Positions 1 to 12,228 of a stretch of DNA of 64,000 bases are shown one piece after another (within the stretch, counting starts at the first letter, position 1; the number at the start of each line of letters is the position of its first letter). Below the pieces are notes generated by a model that had not been told where the DNA came from, made no database searches, and was given only the letters and a program-made list of their open reading frames with translations. The translations under genes and the position numbers were made by a program. Source of the DNA: Anagrus nilaparvatae (Eukaryota > Arthropoda > Insecta > Hymenoptera > Mymaridae); assembly GCA_022575985.1 (NCBI GenBank), contig JAKSXM010000137.1, forward strand, positions 15,766,001 to 15,830,000, written 5' to 3'.

Positions 1-1920
1 TAGAAATACCTCAAAGACTCTTACACACACATAAGCAATTGAAGTTATTTTGAAAATCCATTAATTTGCATATATAGAAATAAAGGTTTTGTTCGAGATA
101 TGTGACACATTTAACTACAATACAAGTTTATATATAAAATAGAATTGAAAGTTACGTGTATAATGAAGTGACCAGTATAACATCAGAAATTGCTGTGTTG
201 TATAATATAAACTTAAGCACTGTTTGTGGTTTGCCTCAAAATTCTCTTTACATACACACATACACATATATATTTATATAAATTTCTCTATTTATAATGC
301 TTTAAGCTTAATGGAACATCCAGGCCTAATCAAGAATTCGTCAGCTGTGTTTAACTACGTGTCTTATACAATATTCATATAAGCACATAAAAGCTGTTTT
401 AGCTAATTTTGTTTATATTTTTTTCTGATTTTAATAAAAATAGTTAATAAAGTAACGAAATTATTCGAAATGTTAATTTACTAAATTTCGTCTAATTTTA
501 TTTAAATTACTAAATACAGCAGTTACCGCAATCAATTGAATTATAAATAATTTATCTGTACCAGAAAATTGCATTTATATTACATTTTAAACTACTTAGC
601 TTTTTGGAAAAATTGGTGTTTTTTAAATGTTGAAAACAGTTTGCATTTAGAAAATTTTGTTTCAAGGCAGGTAATTGATAAGGGCATAAGTCTAATTGTT
701 GCATTTCATATTTACTATTTGCATTTTGATTAAACTAGTGTTGCGTCAAATTTGCCTTTTAATTAAATAATATAATAGATTTAAACAAATTTTTATAATG
801 CATAAATTAATTAAATTTTTAAGAGTAATTGTATTTATTACATTGATGCAAGTGGCACGTTAATAAAGCTTGAAAATTTAACTGGAAAATTATTGATAAA
901 ATATATAATATTAAAATAGAATTTTATAGCAACTGTTATTTTTCCGAATAATTAACATTTTTAATTTAATTTAAATAATAAATGAGTATTTAATTGTTTA
1001 TTTATTAATTAATTAAAATTTATGCATCAAAATAATTACTATTATAAAAAATTATGATTTTATTTTAATACCTTAAAAAAATATGCTTTAATTATAAATT
1101 ATCCTAAAAAGGGTGTAAAACTGATAAATTATTTACTATGTAATAGTTATAAATAATTCTCGGAATAATTTTAAAGCATCAATTTTAATTTATTTATTTT
1201 AATTAAAAGTAAATATTAGTTAGAATAATTTATTTATTTTGCACAGAAATAAATTAATATTTGAAATAAAAAATCAATAATATTTTTTTTGTTTTTTGAA
1301 TTTGTAAAATTGTATAAAATACAAAAATTAAATTGCATTTTTTATTTTAAAATAACAAAGCATTTTCGTTGCATTTATTGTTTAATATTAAATAAATATT
1401 TTATGAAATTTATTTATACATCTTTTTAATATTGAAATACAATAGACAAACGTGTTTTGTAGTTTTATTTAAAACAATACATTCCATGGAACAAAAATAA
1501 TAAAAGAGTTTGAATTTTATGTTTATTTGATGCTAATGTTATAAAATTTCTGTATTTATTTTAACGTGGGGGAATGAATTAATTTAAATTTTTAATGTAA
1601 AATTAATTTATAATTATTGTTTGAATATTTTTTAAACATAATTGTAAAAATAATGCATCTAATATTGTTTTCATTTTTTTCTCGAAAGTGAAATGGCTTT
1701 GGAATAGTATAAAAGTAAAGAAATTTTATAGTATATTTATCTCCTACACCAATCCTGATTTAAACTTGTCGTGTTAAATTTTTATGGCTTTTTCCCCACG
1801 TGGGGTTTTTTTGCAGTCATGCATAAAATAACCGTCATGCACACCTATTACTCAGATTCGTGATAATGCTCCTAGAGCAACTCACGATTATTTCTCCAAA
1901 TCAAGACAAATGTCGTTTCA
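1..1920. other. AT-rich non-coding spacer
   Basis: No supportable gene. The stretch is about 80% A+T with runs of A and T. It has a short CA/TA-type microsatellite near 250-280 and a perfect 12-bp palindrome (CCCCACGTGGGG, E-box core CACGTG) near 1796-1807. It is probably intronic or intergenic. Confidence 0.6.
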
Positions 1921-2106
1921 ATTGGCTTAAGTCCTTTCTACATCAGATTAAAAGTCGATATTAAATCTGGTCATCTTTAAAAGTTATATAGTGTAGTTAG
2001 AGTTATTTTCGATTAATCATGAAAAATTCTCAACTACAATATATAAATTTTTAAGATTACCAGATTTAATATCAATTTTTAATCTGCTGGAAAGGGCTTT
2101 AGTTGA
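1921..2106. mobile_element. Palindromic MITE, copy 1
   Basis: The two halves are imperfect inverted repeats. CAGATTAAAAGTCGATATTA on the left pairs with TAATATCAATTTTTAATCTG on the right, and the ends GTCCTTTC and GAAAGGGC also pair. There is no ORF. A second copy fills an intron of the phospholipase gene at 56629-56814 and shares the core GATTAATC and the AAATCTGG/AAATCTAG segments. It is a non-autonomous DNA-transposon-like foldback of about 185 bp. The superfamily is not assigned. Confidence 0.75.
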
Positions 2107-2228
2107 TTTTTTTATTTAATATTGTATAAATAATTTTGTCAGATTTCATATTTTTCATTAATAAAGCTTTAATTATTAGTGTTTCTTTTAGCCAATAAGA
2201 AAGAAAAAAAAAGGTAAAATTATATGAG

Positions 2229-2520
2229 TTGTTCCTGGCACTCTGGCGAGCTCGGGCCCTCTCAGTCTTTCACATAGCCTTGCCACTCCGGCGAGCTCGG
2301 GCGCTCTTAGCCTTTCACTTAGCTTTGCCACGCAAACTTAGCTTCGCGGTGATTAGCATTGGTCTTTGCTCCCTTTGCTCTTGCAGCAGTGGCATTTCCT
2401 TTGCTATTGCCTTGGCTCCCTTTGCTCTTGCGGCAGTAGCATTTCCTTTGCTATTGCCTTGGCTCCCTTTGCTCTTACGGCAGTAACATTTCTTTGCTAT
2501 CGCCTTTGTTCCCTTACCTC
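2229..2520 (-). pseudogene. Lys/Ala-rich, histone H1-tail-like remnant built of 47-bp repeats
   Basis: Read on the minus strand, this GC-richer block encodes short Ala/Lys/Gly/Arg runs such as ATAARAKGAKAIAK, like the basic tail of a linker histone H1. It consists of about three tandem units of 47 bp (unit starts near 2368, 2415 and 2462). Because 47 is not a multiple of three, each unit shifts the frame and no long basic ORF survives. The neighbouring histone-type stem-loops support a histone-cluster origin. The resemblance could also come from low-complexity composition, so the assignment is tentative. Confidence 0.35.
2368..2507. repeat. 47-bp tandem repeat, about 3 copies
   Basis: GCTCCCTTTGCTCTTGC recurs at a 47-bp spacing (2368, 2415, 2462), followed each time by a CAGTRGCATTTCCTTTGC-like segment. 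Copies differ at only a few positions. Confidence 0.85.
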
Positions 2521-2554
2521 ATCGAATACTTGTGATTTTGCGTGTAAGGAACGT

Positions 2555-2570
2555 GGCCCTGAAAAGGGCC
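2555..2570 (-). terminator. Histone-type 3' stem-loop (minus strand)
   Basis: On the minus strand this reads GGCCCTTTTCAGGGCC, a 6-bp stem with a TTTC tetraloop. It is flanked upstream by CCAATC and downstream by ACG. This matches the replication-dependent histone mRNA 3' processing hairpin (stem GGYYYT, loop TTTC, ACC/ACA-type 3' flank). A 78-codon minus-strand ORF (2844-2608) stops 38 bp before it, the usual histone spacing. Confidence 0.75.
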
Positions 2571-2607
2571 GATTGGGAAAATCCTCCCTTGCCACGTGTC
2601 ATAATTT

Positions 2608-2844
2608 TCACATCGTAAACTTCGTAACGAATTTGTCGCGCGCGCTCCAATCAGTGAACGAGCTCGAAGTCAGCGAAGGCTTATAAATATAACCGCATAT
2701 CTGGCCAAAGCAGCATTTGCTGAATGCTGTCCTGACTTCAGCCTTCACGCACGCGGCTACCTTGACGCCTTCGCTAACCTGTGGATGAGATTGTTTGCTG
2801 GTTTGATTGTTGCTGATGTGCTTGGTGCACTTGGAGGAGTCCAT
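2608..2844 (-). pseudogene. Possible histone H1-derived fragment upstream of the stem-loop
   Basis: This is a 78-codon reading frame with a short stretch SHPQVSEGVKVAA near residues 18-31. It resembles the start of the winged-helix globular domain of linker histone H1 (family pattern SHPxVSEMVxxAI). The remainder (Cys-rich, ending in FVTKFTM) does not continue the H1 fold, so it is not an intact histone. The stop lies 38 bp from a histone-type stem-loop on the same strand. This could be a decayed or rearranged H1 gene, or a coincidental ORF in a GC-rich island. Confidence 0.35.
2648..2690 (+). promoter_or_regulatory. CCAAT plus TATA motif pair in the histone-like island
   Basis: CCAATCAG at about 2648 is followed by CTTATAAATATA at about 2680, a spacing typical of histone promoters. 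It lies about 455 bp upstream of the plus-strand stem-loop at 3141, about the length of a core-histone transcription unit. No intact histone reading frame lies between. Confidence 0.4.
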
Positions 2845-3140
2845 GGCTTTCGGACGTTAAATCCTCATTGAAGCAGCTCGTAAGCTGTGATTGATTGAAT
2901 CGCTTGGTGCAATTTTCCGAGCTCGTAGGCTTGAAGAGGTGGACATTGATATTCCTGGCCAGGAGAAGTCACCTGAGCACTAGGTGCTCGAATGTTTGTA
3001 AGTTTTTGATTTCTCTTTTGTATGTTTGTGTATGTATGTGTATTTGTGACCTTGGTGATTTAATTTGTTGTATGCTTGTGAATTTATTGATTTTGGAACG
3101 TGTGGTTGAAGCCACGCATCAAATGCAAAAAAAAACCACC
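2700..3140 (+). pseudogene. Unrecognised decayed unit between CCAAT/TATA and histone stem-loop
   Basis: Placed between a promoter-like CCAAT/TATA pair and a histone-type 3' stem-loop, this should be a core-histone gene, but none of the three frames gives H2A, H2B, H3 or H4. The longest ATG frame (2895-3152, 85 codons) runs into the stem-loop and has no recognisable motif. Another frame reads ARRLEEVDIDIPGQEKSPEH and then stops (about 2922-2983), preceded in the same frame by in-frame stops. A gene that captured a histone 3' end is an alternative to a dead histone. Confidence 0.3.
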
Positions 3141-3156
3141 GGCCCTTTTTAGGGCC
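3141..3156 (+). terminator. Histone-type 3' stem-loop (plus strand)
   Basis: GGCCCTTTTTAGGGCC has a 6-bp stem and a TTTT loop, an A-rich then ACCACC 5' flank, and ACCTAA after the stem. It is the mirror image of the minus-strand stem-loop 570 bp away. The pair faces outward, as the 3' ends do in divergent histone gene pairs. Confidence 0.75.
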
Positions 3157-3162
3157 ACCTAA

Positions 3163-6100
3163 TACGTAAAACATATGAACAAATAATTCAGAGAGCTTCT
3201 ACTGAAATTAACAATTAGCATGCAAGAACATTAATGAATAGTAGCTGTATTTCTCCAATTACTGAAAACATTCGTTTATACCGATGGGTGTCAAAAAAAT
3301 CTTTTCTTTTCTATTGACCAAGAAGTTAAAAATAATTTTGAAATGTCAACCAAAAGTTTAAGAATAAAAGAATATTAATTATAAAGTTAAAAATAATCTT
3401 TCAGAAGTACACACAGGTTTTCAATAGTCTAGATTTAAAAATTGTTTGTATCATAAAAAGTTTAAAGAAACGTGTGAAACTTAAAAAGCTTAAATTTAGT
3501 CAATCGAAAAATCTTTAAAAAACTCTTAAAACTTGTAAATAAAAGTACACATAAGTAAAAAAGTGAATAAAATGAAGATATAAGTAAGAATACAGAAAAT
3601 TTAAAGCTGACATTTAACTTTTATAAATCTTTTAATATCATACAAACTTGAAAGTGGCTGTTTTCTTAGAATTCCATAACTTGGTTACATACCTGTAACA
3701 GAAAAACAAAAAAATCCATATTATTATTAAATTTACAATTAAAAATGTAAATTAAAAATATTTTCTTGTTATTTTAAGCATAAAATTAATGAAATATAAT
3801 TAAGTAGTACGAGTCAGTATTTGTTCAGGCATAAACATAAATACTAATAATTTCATATATACTGCTTTCATGACAGCGAAAAATTTATGATACTATCATA
3901 ATAATTTAATTCGAAAAAAAATTTTTATTACCAGAGGGCAAATTCATAATTAACTTCATCATTTTATTATCTTTATCTCTAATTCATCGCGTTATTTTAT
4001 ATGAAAATTTCAAATAATTATAATGGCAAAATTTAATTTAAAAAATTATTCACGTACTGGGATAAATTTAAATAGCAGCATTGGCTTAAAATTCAATATA
4101 AATTTAATCAAAGTGTATATATCAAACGTTCTTAAACTCAAATTTAAAATAACGATTGGGTAATTTTTTATTTTTACCGTAAAATGAAAAGCTTAAAATT
4201 TAATTTTATAAATATTAAGTAAAAGTATTATATTGATAATAATAAAGTTATATATATATCTATAAAAAAAGCTCTATATATATTAAAAAAACAGAGTAGT
4301 TTATAGAGAGGGTATAAAAAAGAAGAAGAATATAAGTCTTATATATATCGTATAACGTGACTTTTACACGCGAAGTCTCCTAAGAAAAAAAAAAGTGTTA
4401 GAAAATAATGGAGGAAAGTGATTTCCGGAAAGTTAAAAGCCACGGATCAAGAAACTCGCTTTTTATATACAGTATAACACTTCTTTTCTCTTTATATTTT
4501 TTTATTATTATTATATTTTATTTTTTAAACTATAAGCTTAGGTCTTATATATTACGTTTCTTTTATTTTTTGGTTATACGCTCTTGAATAACATGCTTTT
4601 TCTTTCTTTTACCTTTTTTTTTAATGTAAAAATGAAATTTTTAGGTTTCAGACAGGAAATAAAATATAATTAAATCAAATTTTTATTTTATTTCTTTTTA
4701 TAAGGTTTATGAGGGATTTTTTCTTAAATTTTTTTTTAATTTTGAGTGCGTTTGATGGGATTATTCATTATAAATTTATCATTAGATGTGCTTTTGACCT
4801 AAATGTCAATTGGAAACTGAAATTTAAACAGTGGGTTTAATTAAATCCAAATTTTGCGTATTAAAACTTAAACTCAGGGCATTAACTTTTCAAAGCTGAA
4901 GCAAAAACTACTTTTGACATTAGGCTAATTGGCTGGATAAATTTATTGACAGGTAATATGTTTTTATTTTATTTTTATTTGTTTCGGTCTAACATCCTCA
5001 TGTGGCAAATGTAGTTTTTCTTTCTTACTCAATAAATAAAATTTAGACTGTAAAAATAATTAAAATATTTAAAAAAATGACCAAACCCAAATCTAAAGAA
5101 CTCATATCAAGCACAAAAGTTTTTCAAAACTGAAAAAAAAAATTTGTTTGATTTAATAAAAAAAAATTATAAAAGACAAAGAAATCTCTTAATTAAAAAT
5201 TCAATAAGCCAATTAAAATTTAAGGAAAAATCTCCACAAAAAAAAAAAAAAAAGTAAAATGAATTCATAAAACTAATTAACTTTTTAGATGAACTTTATC
5301 TTTATCTTACTTAAACATAACTCGTTATACAAACTTTTGAAAACTTTATGAAAATTCCCAATTGGGAATAAAGAAAACATCAACCAATTGAACTGATGAT
5401 CACTTTTTTTTTTATCTTTTTAAAGTATTGAAAACTTTTATTATTTTTTTGTTTTTAACTTACATTCTTTTAAATATTATTTAACTTTTTATTTCCAATT
5501 TGATACTTTATCCTGTAAGAAAACACTAAAGTATCTTTTTTTTTTAAAACAAACTTAAGTTGATGTAATTATAAAAAAAGTGTCCTTTGAGTATTTTGTA
5601 CTTTTTATATTAAAAAATAATTACTAAAATAAACGTTTCTTTTGTGTACCTTTGAGGAAATATAAATTTTTATATTGGAAATAAGCTGCTTGGGATTACA
5701 CGAAGACTGTGATTGATGAAAAACAAAATTTTTTAAATTCTTCTCTCATACAAAAAATAATTCCAAGTAAAAAATAAAAAATTGTAAAATTCGTAAGAAA
5801 ACCACTGAATTGTAAAAATATTAAAAATAATTGAATATCAATAAATATTTTTGGAAAATAATACGATCAATAAATTTCAATCTAACTAAAATGAATTAAT
5901 CCTTACCAAATCAAAAAGCTCTTAATTTAAATGCAGCTATCATAATATAAATTTACATAAATAAATATTAATTAGTAATATATTAAAATAATAATTATTA
6001 TTTTTTCATTAAAAAATATGACGAAGAGAAAGAATTAAACCAAATTAAAACATATTAAAATAAACAAACAGCATAATATAATACAGGAATATGAATTTTA

Positions 6101-9100
6101 TTGGCTTTTATTTTCTGTGTTTGTAATCAGTGTCAACTTTGTTGAGAGATAAAAAAAGTATTCAAAGGGACTAAAAGCTTGTTATAAAACTCTGTTTTCG
6201 ATGGTGAAAACAAATATGACCTGAGGTGTTTTTATCGACAATACAATATGCAATTTTATTTTTTTATTTTTTGTATTGCTGAAATAACAATAAAATTTAT
6301 ATATTTTTATTAAGTATTTATAGTTTTGAATAAAAGGTAGAGCTTTGTTAACGAATTTTTAGGAGAAACGTGGTAATTGATCTGTTTTATATAATTGGAA
6401 TTATTTTACTGGTTTATTTTTTCAACTGTACTTTTTTAATAAACTAAAATTTTTTTTTGTGCTTTAAATGGAATTTTTTTAGGTGAATTTTTGAAAATTA
6501 AATAAAATTATGTTAGAATTTCAATGAATAAGTAAGCAATGCCCTCGGCAATGCCACAATTCTAGAAACCATCAGCATGTCATTGGTTTTGTTGGTTTAC
6601 CAAATACATAATTACGATACAAAATTTCAAATAAAGTATTATTATTTCTCTAATCTCTGTTTAAATGAAAATGTTTCCATGAATTCCAAATTATTTCAAA
6701 AATATTTTTATAATATTATGTACTTGAAAATTGAAATTTCTAAAAAATTTATCAATAAAATGCTTGAAAATATTTTACTATGCATATTTCTAACAAACAA
6801 AATTCTAAGAGTTTTTTGGATAATAAAAAAAAATAAAATTTAACTTAGAGCAACTATAAAAAAAATTATTTTATGATCTAATACTTGGAATCTTCTTGTA
6901 CTTAAATATTCTGAATACCTAAAAGTTACAATAAATAATTTATTCAAAAGATATAAATTTATAAATTCCAGAGTAAATTCCATTTACAATTAGTATTTAA
7001 TTAGAAACAATGTATAAATGATACTAACCAACAATTAGAATCTTCATCGACAGTAAATAGTAATAATTAAAAAAATATTTAAGCAAATTGAAAAAAAATA
7101 AATAATTTTTTGTTTATCCAAAAATAAAACAGTTAGCACATACATAAATTACATTAAATAAACATAGATAAAATAATCAAACATTATAATGAAGCTTTAA
7201 TTGATGAGCAATCAATACTCATGAATAAGCTAGATTTTAATTTTACACATTTGCTTCTAAATGCGTAACCATTTAATTATTTAGTAACAATACACACATT
7301 TATAAATAAATAATTATCGTATAACAATCGATTTAAAATTTCAAATAAATTTCTTTGTATTAGTATAAATTCCTAAAGAATTTTATTATACCCAAAAAAT
7401 TTAATATTTTGTATGGTTTAACGAAAACATGGGGTACGTGTGTATCACCATAAATCAAGTTTTCTTAATATATAAGGATGAGATAACGATAAATATTACT
7501 TTATTATGCTACAAATTTATTTATCGTTTAAGGAAATATAATTTTACTTGCCAAACAACAAAAAATTAACTAAAATTAAGTTATATGGAAACACCTTATA
7601 GTATTTAGTCACAATGATTATTATTATTATTATTATTTTTATTTTGGAAAATTAACCCTATGAAATTTTTCTTGAAAAGGAATAACTTGAAATTTAAGCC
7701 TACTTCGAGGCCTATTTCTCATACTTTCTTTCGAAAAATATCAATTTTTTTAAGACAATTTCTTTAATAAAAATAATTTTGATAAATAATTCACACTCTT
7801 ACCTACAAACCTTATTATTATAAAATTAAACGAGAAATTAAAAGTAAAATTAAATTATTCAAAATTTTATTTTAAAACTTTCTGGTTTTTGAAATAGAAT
7901 AGAAAGGATTTGTTAAACAATACAACAAAATTTATGAAATCTCATTATTTATTCATTCAGGTTATTGGATTATACTATATTACTATTATCAGATTATTAA
8001 ATTAGTATTTTCTTTATAATTTTATGATAATTTTATTAATTCTATTAAAAAAATAAAATAATAATTGAATTTGCCCTTCTTTTATAATATATTACATTAA
8101 AAAAATAATATAATAAATTTTAAAAAAAAGTAAATAAAATTTAACGAACAACTAAAAAGCATATTCTGATAAAGTGTATCTATATTTTTAGGTTATAAAA
8201 AAAGGCACTAAAAATATGCAAAAATTTATGAGAATTTACTCTAGTGACATACAGTCAGTCAAACGTTAGTATATCAAAATTCGTTTATCAAGTAAACTTT
8301 TATACTGTCAAAAGCCAATATATTTGGAAAAAAAAATATAAATAAAATTTAGATATCGATGCATTGAGGGACAGAGAATAATAAAATCATGGTAAAGTGA
8401 GAAACTGTGTCGAGTGAAATTGGCCTGGCTGTATAATCGAGTTATTTTTGAATTTAGGACATTTTATATATATATTACCCATTAATTGCTACTATCAATG
8501 TTAGCTACAAGTATTTCTTTTTCCAGGTCTCTTGCCAAGTATTTTCTTTTTTATTGGTTGATTGACTAGTTGAAGCATTTTTATTATTGTTTTAAAACAT
8601 TTTTCATGTTTGCATTTTTGTCGAAAAATAAGCTATTTTTAAATTGTAGGGTTTGAAATTTCTTTGCTAAACAATATCATGTAAATTTCCAACACCGAGT
8701 GATAAAACAATTGATTAAGGATCTCAAGAAATATTTACTGTCAATGTAATGCTGTTCAAATTTCTACAATTCTGCAAAATCTATAAAGTTCATTCTGCAT
8801 AATAATTTTTAACAACTGTAGTAATAAAAAACAAATAACTGCAATTTAAAAAACCACTAAATTAAAAAATAATAAAACTGAATTACCTCATAAATATAAT
8901 TTCACAAAAAATCCGATACAGCGCATAATAAAATAATATAATTTAAAAAAATTATTCAAAATTTTGATAATATCATTTCGAACAAAAAAATGATAAAAAA
9001 ATTTTAATATTCTTTTATGTAAATTTAAAAAAAAAAATTTCCTCTATACATAATCGAGCAAATAATAAAATAATCTGAAAAATGCTTCCGTTTGTTCAAG

Positions 9101-10136
9101 CATACTGATAGAAAATAATAAAATAAAAATATATATAAAGACAAAAATTTGTATAGTCCAAGCTAAAAAATTTTTGTAAAACCCACAAAAAATATAATAA
9201 TAGATCCATGTGCTTTCGAATATATTGAGTTTGTTATCATGATTGAATAAAAATTTTGATTTTTTTTTGTTTGAAAACCTACAACAACGATCATTTGGTT
9301 CGAATATTTTCTATATGCTATTGTTATCATTTATAGAATATTTTATTTGAATGAATACATGCATTATTATATATTATTATATAACCAATGTAATCCTGAA
9401 TGTAATGTCATTTTAATATATTTATATTATATATGTAGATTTTTTTTTTTGTTATTGTATTTTAAAATAAATTGTGCGTGCATTATTTATTTAAACATAC
9501 GTACAACTAATTATCTGTGTGTAATATGAAATTTATTAGAGTGTAAAATTATTTAATTTATGTAACAATATTTTTTTTAAATTGCATACGAGAAATTGTC
9601 ATTATTTTAGCATAGGTTAAGAAAATTTAATAATAAGGGCATGAAAATTGGGATGTTAGAATGCAAATTTTATTTTTATTATAAAACATCCAAAGTCTCA
9701 TCAAATTCACTGTTCAATAAAGTACAACATTGATTAGAGGTCATGCCTTAGACTAATTACTCTTTTTGTGTATACTAGTACCTAAAATAAGCAGCTTTCA
9801 TTTTAAAGGGTTTAAGGAGACAAATTAAGTGAAGCATATTTTATTCTACTGATCATAGGTTGCTGTCTTTATCTTTAATTCTTTAATTCTTTAATAAAAC
9901 TTTAATTTATTATAACTAACTTTATTAAATATTTTGGTAATATTTGTTTTATGTAATAGCTATTTGTTAAACAAGGGATGAAAAGTAGATTTATGCTTTC
10001 CATGCAGTTGTATGAACGAATGAGCGTAATGATACGTCTGTTCTTAATTAAATGCTTTTTTAAAAATTTTCTACGACTTTACAGACAATGTAGTTGAATA
10101 ATTAAATTAATGTATTTTAAAAAAATAAATCAATTA
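3163..10136. other. AT-rich non-coding stretch
   Basis: No gene is supported. There are long poly-A/T runs and one ATT microsatellite (about 7617-7640). The ATG-initiated frames here (for example 6577-6843 and 9347-9529) are dominated by Ile/Lys/Asn/Phe/Tyr and show no domain. One putative minus-strand recursive splice site is listed separately. Confidence 0.6.
3687..3715 (-). promoter_or_regulatory. Putative recursive splice site (ratchet point) 4
   Basis: The minus strand reads a T-rich tract, then CTGTTACAG|GTATGTAAC. A strong 3' splice site is fused directly to a 5' splice site, with the junction between 3693 and 3692. It is one of four such sites on this strand. Confidence 0.55.
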
Positions 10137-10636
10137 AAATATGTTGTTGCTCAACGTTTCGGTAAACGATCACCCTTATGAAGAGCTGAAATTTATTAAA
10201 TATAAATTTATATAAAAAATTAACAATGTTTTACAATTATTAAAGAATTATGGTATTTACCTGTAATTAACATTTAAAATTAAAATAAAATTAATTTATT
10301 TATAACATATTTAAAGATTATTGCACATTTATTTTAATTTAAAATAAAAATTAAATAAAGTTTGTCATTATTTTATAAATACATGATCTTTTGTTTACGT
10401 AAATCAGCTGACTGTTGTAGAAAAGAGTTGCGTGTATAAAGGCTGGTTTCTATTGTTTTTGAATGTAAAGGTGTATTTTTATTGTACAAATTGATAGTTA
10501 ATTTTAAAATATAGAAGTTGTTTACTTATTCAATAATTTCTTGTATCACTGGATCATAACATGGTGGTAGATTTTTTATATCTTGCATTTTGTTAAGTGC
10601 TTTATGTCCTTCTTTTTTAATAAATGCCATTTAAGC

Positions 10637-10849
10637 TACATTTCTTTTTTTCTAATTATGTTCTTTATGTAGTATTTGTAAATTGTCCCAATCCATATCA
10701 TGTTGTTCTGCGACCACTGGATATTTTAAGATGTGTTTCGTAATCACATTATGATATTTTTCTTTATAATTTTTGTTTTTTCGATGTTCTTCACGCCTTG
10801 TTTTTACCAATCTTTGAGTCTGGCCTACATAACTTTTATCACAATATTT
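10637..10849 (-). pseudogene. GIY-YIG endonuclease domain of the Penelope-like element
   Basis: Directly after the TAG, in the same frame, comes KYCDKSYVGQTQRLVKTRRE. It carries the YVGQT core (second half of GIY-YIG) and the conserved R and EH residues (TRREEH). MDWDNLQILHKEHN follows, the family's W/FxNxxILxxExN segment. A second TAG (about 10648) and a TAA shortly after interrupt the C-terminal tail. In intact elements this domain nicks target DNA and primes reverse transcription. Confidence 0.85.
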
Positions 10850-11776
10850 CTAATTAATTTTATAAACTGAATCTGTGTTATTTTCTATTTTTAAAGGATC
10901 TTTCTGTAATTTAATTATCCTGTTCAGTTTAAAAGGGTAATTATATATTGGTTTTAATTGATATTTCTTATATACTATACTAGATAATTGGTCTGAAAAA
11001 TATTTTATATGTGATAAAGTAAAAACTGTGTTAAAATCAAAAGTATTATTGTTATTAGAATTTATTGCGGCTGTATTGAGTTTTCTTTTCTGATTATTTA
11101 TATGTTTTTCAATGAAGTGACTAGGATAATTGTTCAATATTAATTCATTGTGAGTTGATTGTAGGTTCTTAATATGAAATCCTTTATCAGTTAAGGTGAG
11201 GACTTTATTAGCCAAACTTTTTACTATACCTATTTTGATTTGTATTGCATGTGATGAGAGAAAATTTACATATCTACCTGAGGCTATATTTTTCTTATAA
11301 AGATCAAAAGATATTGATGTATTTTCATTTCTGATTACCATTATATCCAAAAAATTCAATCTATTATTTTCTTCTATTTCCGAGTCTATTTCATATGTAA
11401 ATTTTAGTCTCTCATGCATATTGTTAACCAAATTCAGTAGCATGTTTAGTTTGTTTTTTGCTATAATTAAGAAGGAGTCATCTACATAGTGGCCATAGAA
11501 CTTTATTGATTTTGTATATCTAGCTAAATAAATTTCTTCCAAATCTTCAAGTATTGGTGATACAGGAAGACCTATAGGCGTTCCATTAATCTGTTGATAG
11601 AATTTTCCATGAAATTGGAAATATAAAGAATTCATTAGAATCTCTAACCCTTTTAAAAATTTTTCTTGTGGTAAATTTGTATGTTTTTTAATTTGTGGCC
11701 ATCTTTTTTCAATGCTTTTTTTCACTAACTCATATGGAATGCTTGGGTACATTGATACTACATCTAATGATGCCAT
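10850..11776 (-). pseudogene. Penelope RT catalytic core (motifs A-E)
   Basis: This is a 308-codon frame with the RT palm. Motif A is SLDVVSMYPSIP (residues 3-14). The B-region is GTPIGLPVSPILEDL (about 65-79). The catalytic motif C is FYGHYVDDSFLI (about 93-104). LNFLDIMV (about 140-147) and ASGRYVNFLSSHA (about 166-178) are Penelope-type thumb motifs. Catalytic aspartates are present. The frame ends at a TAG (10850-10852) inside what should be a continuous RT-linker-GIY-YIG polyprotein, because the GIY-YIG sequence continues in the same frame after the stop. Confidence 0.9.
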
Positions 11777-12228
11777 AATTTGATTATTACTAACTTTATT
11801 TTTTCTTTAAAATCATAGCTATTTTTTATTACATGTGTTGGTCTAGGACATGCTGCTGTTATTATGTCTTTAAAAATGTGTGATAATTGTGATAATGGTG
11901 AATTAATACAAGAGATAATTATTCTTCTTGGGTGATTTTCTTTATGTGTTTTTATTAACCCATAAGCCCTTGATAAATTTGTATCTTTGGTTTCAATTGT
12001 AATTTTAATATATACTGCTTTTACCCATTTTTGTAGTAAATTAAATATTCTATTTTTCACCATTTCAGATGGGTCTCCACATATTATTTGATAAGTTGAA
12101 GTGGCACTAAAACTATTGAACATTTTGCTTCTACATTGGTCTTTTGTTAAAATTACTGTTGAATTAATTTTATCTGCTTTTGTTACTATTAAATATGGGT
12201 TTTGTTTTAAAATGTTCAAAATGTTCAA
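11764..12228 (-). pseudogene. Penelope RT, N-terminal fragment
   Basis: The frame contains LIVTKADKINSTVIL (family pattern ITKADKGNxVVIL) near residues 13-27. AYGLIKTHKENHPRRIII around residues 88-105 is the family's YGLPKxHKxxxPxRPIV finger motif. It ends with KNSYDFKEKIK, just before the motif-A segment that continues in the next frame (11776-10850). The junction is a frameshift, so this is half of a broken RT. No intact N-terminus is visible upstream of 12228. Confidence 0.85.

Noticed and set aside
2229..2686. Two overlapping plus-strand open frames of 85 and 106 codons, rich in Leu/Ala/Ser
   Set aside because: They run through the 47-bp tandem repeat in different frames, and the minus strand explains the composition better. 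No signal or domain is convincing.
6577..6843. 88-codon frame and similar small frames across the AT-rich spacers
   Set aside because: Ile/Lys/Asn/Phe/Tyr-dominated composition, no domain, no splice context. Expected by chance at this base composition.
9290..9310. GGTTCGAAT resembling a tRNA T-arm
   Set aside because: No matching acceptor stem, D-arm or anticodon arm at the right distances. No tRNA or rRNA was found in the window.
10256..10285. CAG|GTAAAT on the minus strand resembling a fifth ratchet point
   Set aside because: The upstream tract is not pyrimidine-rich and the site lies within the 3' part of the Penelope-like element.
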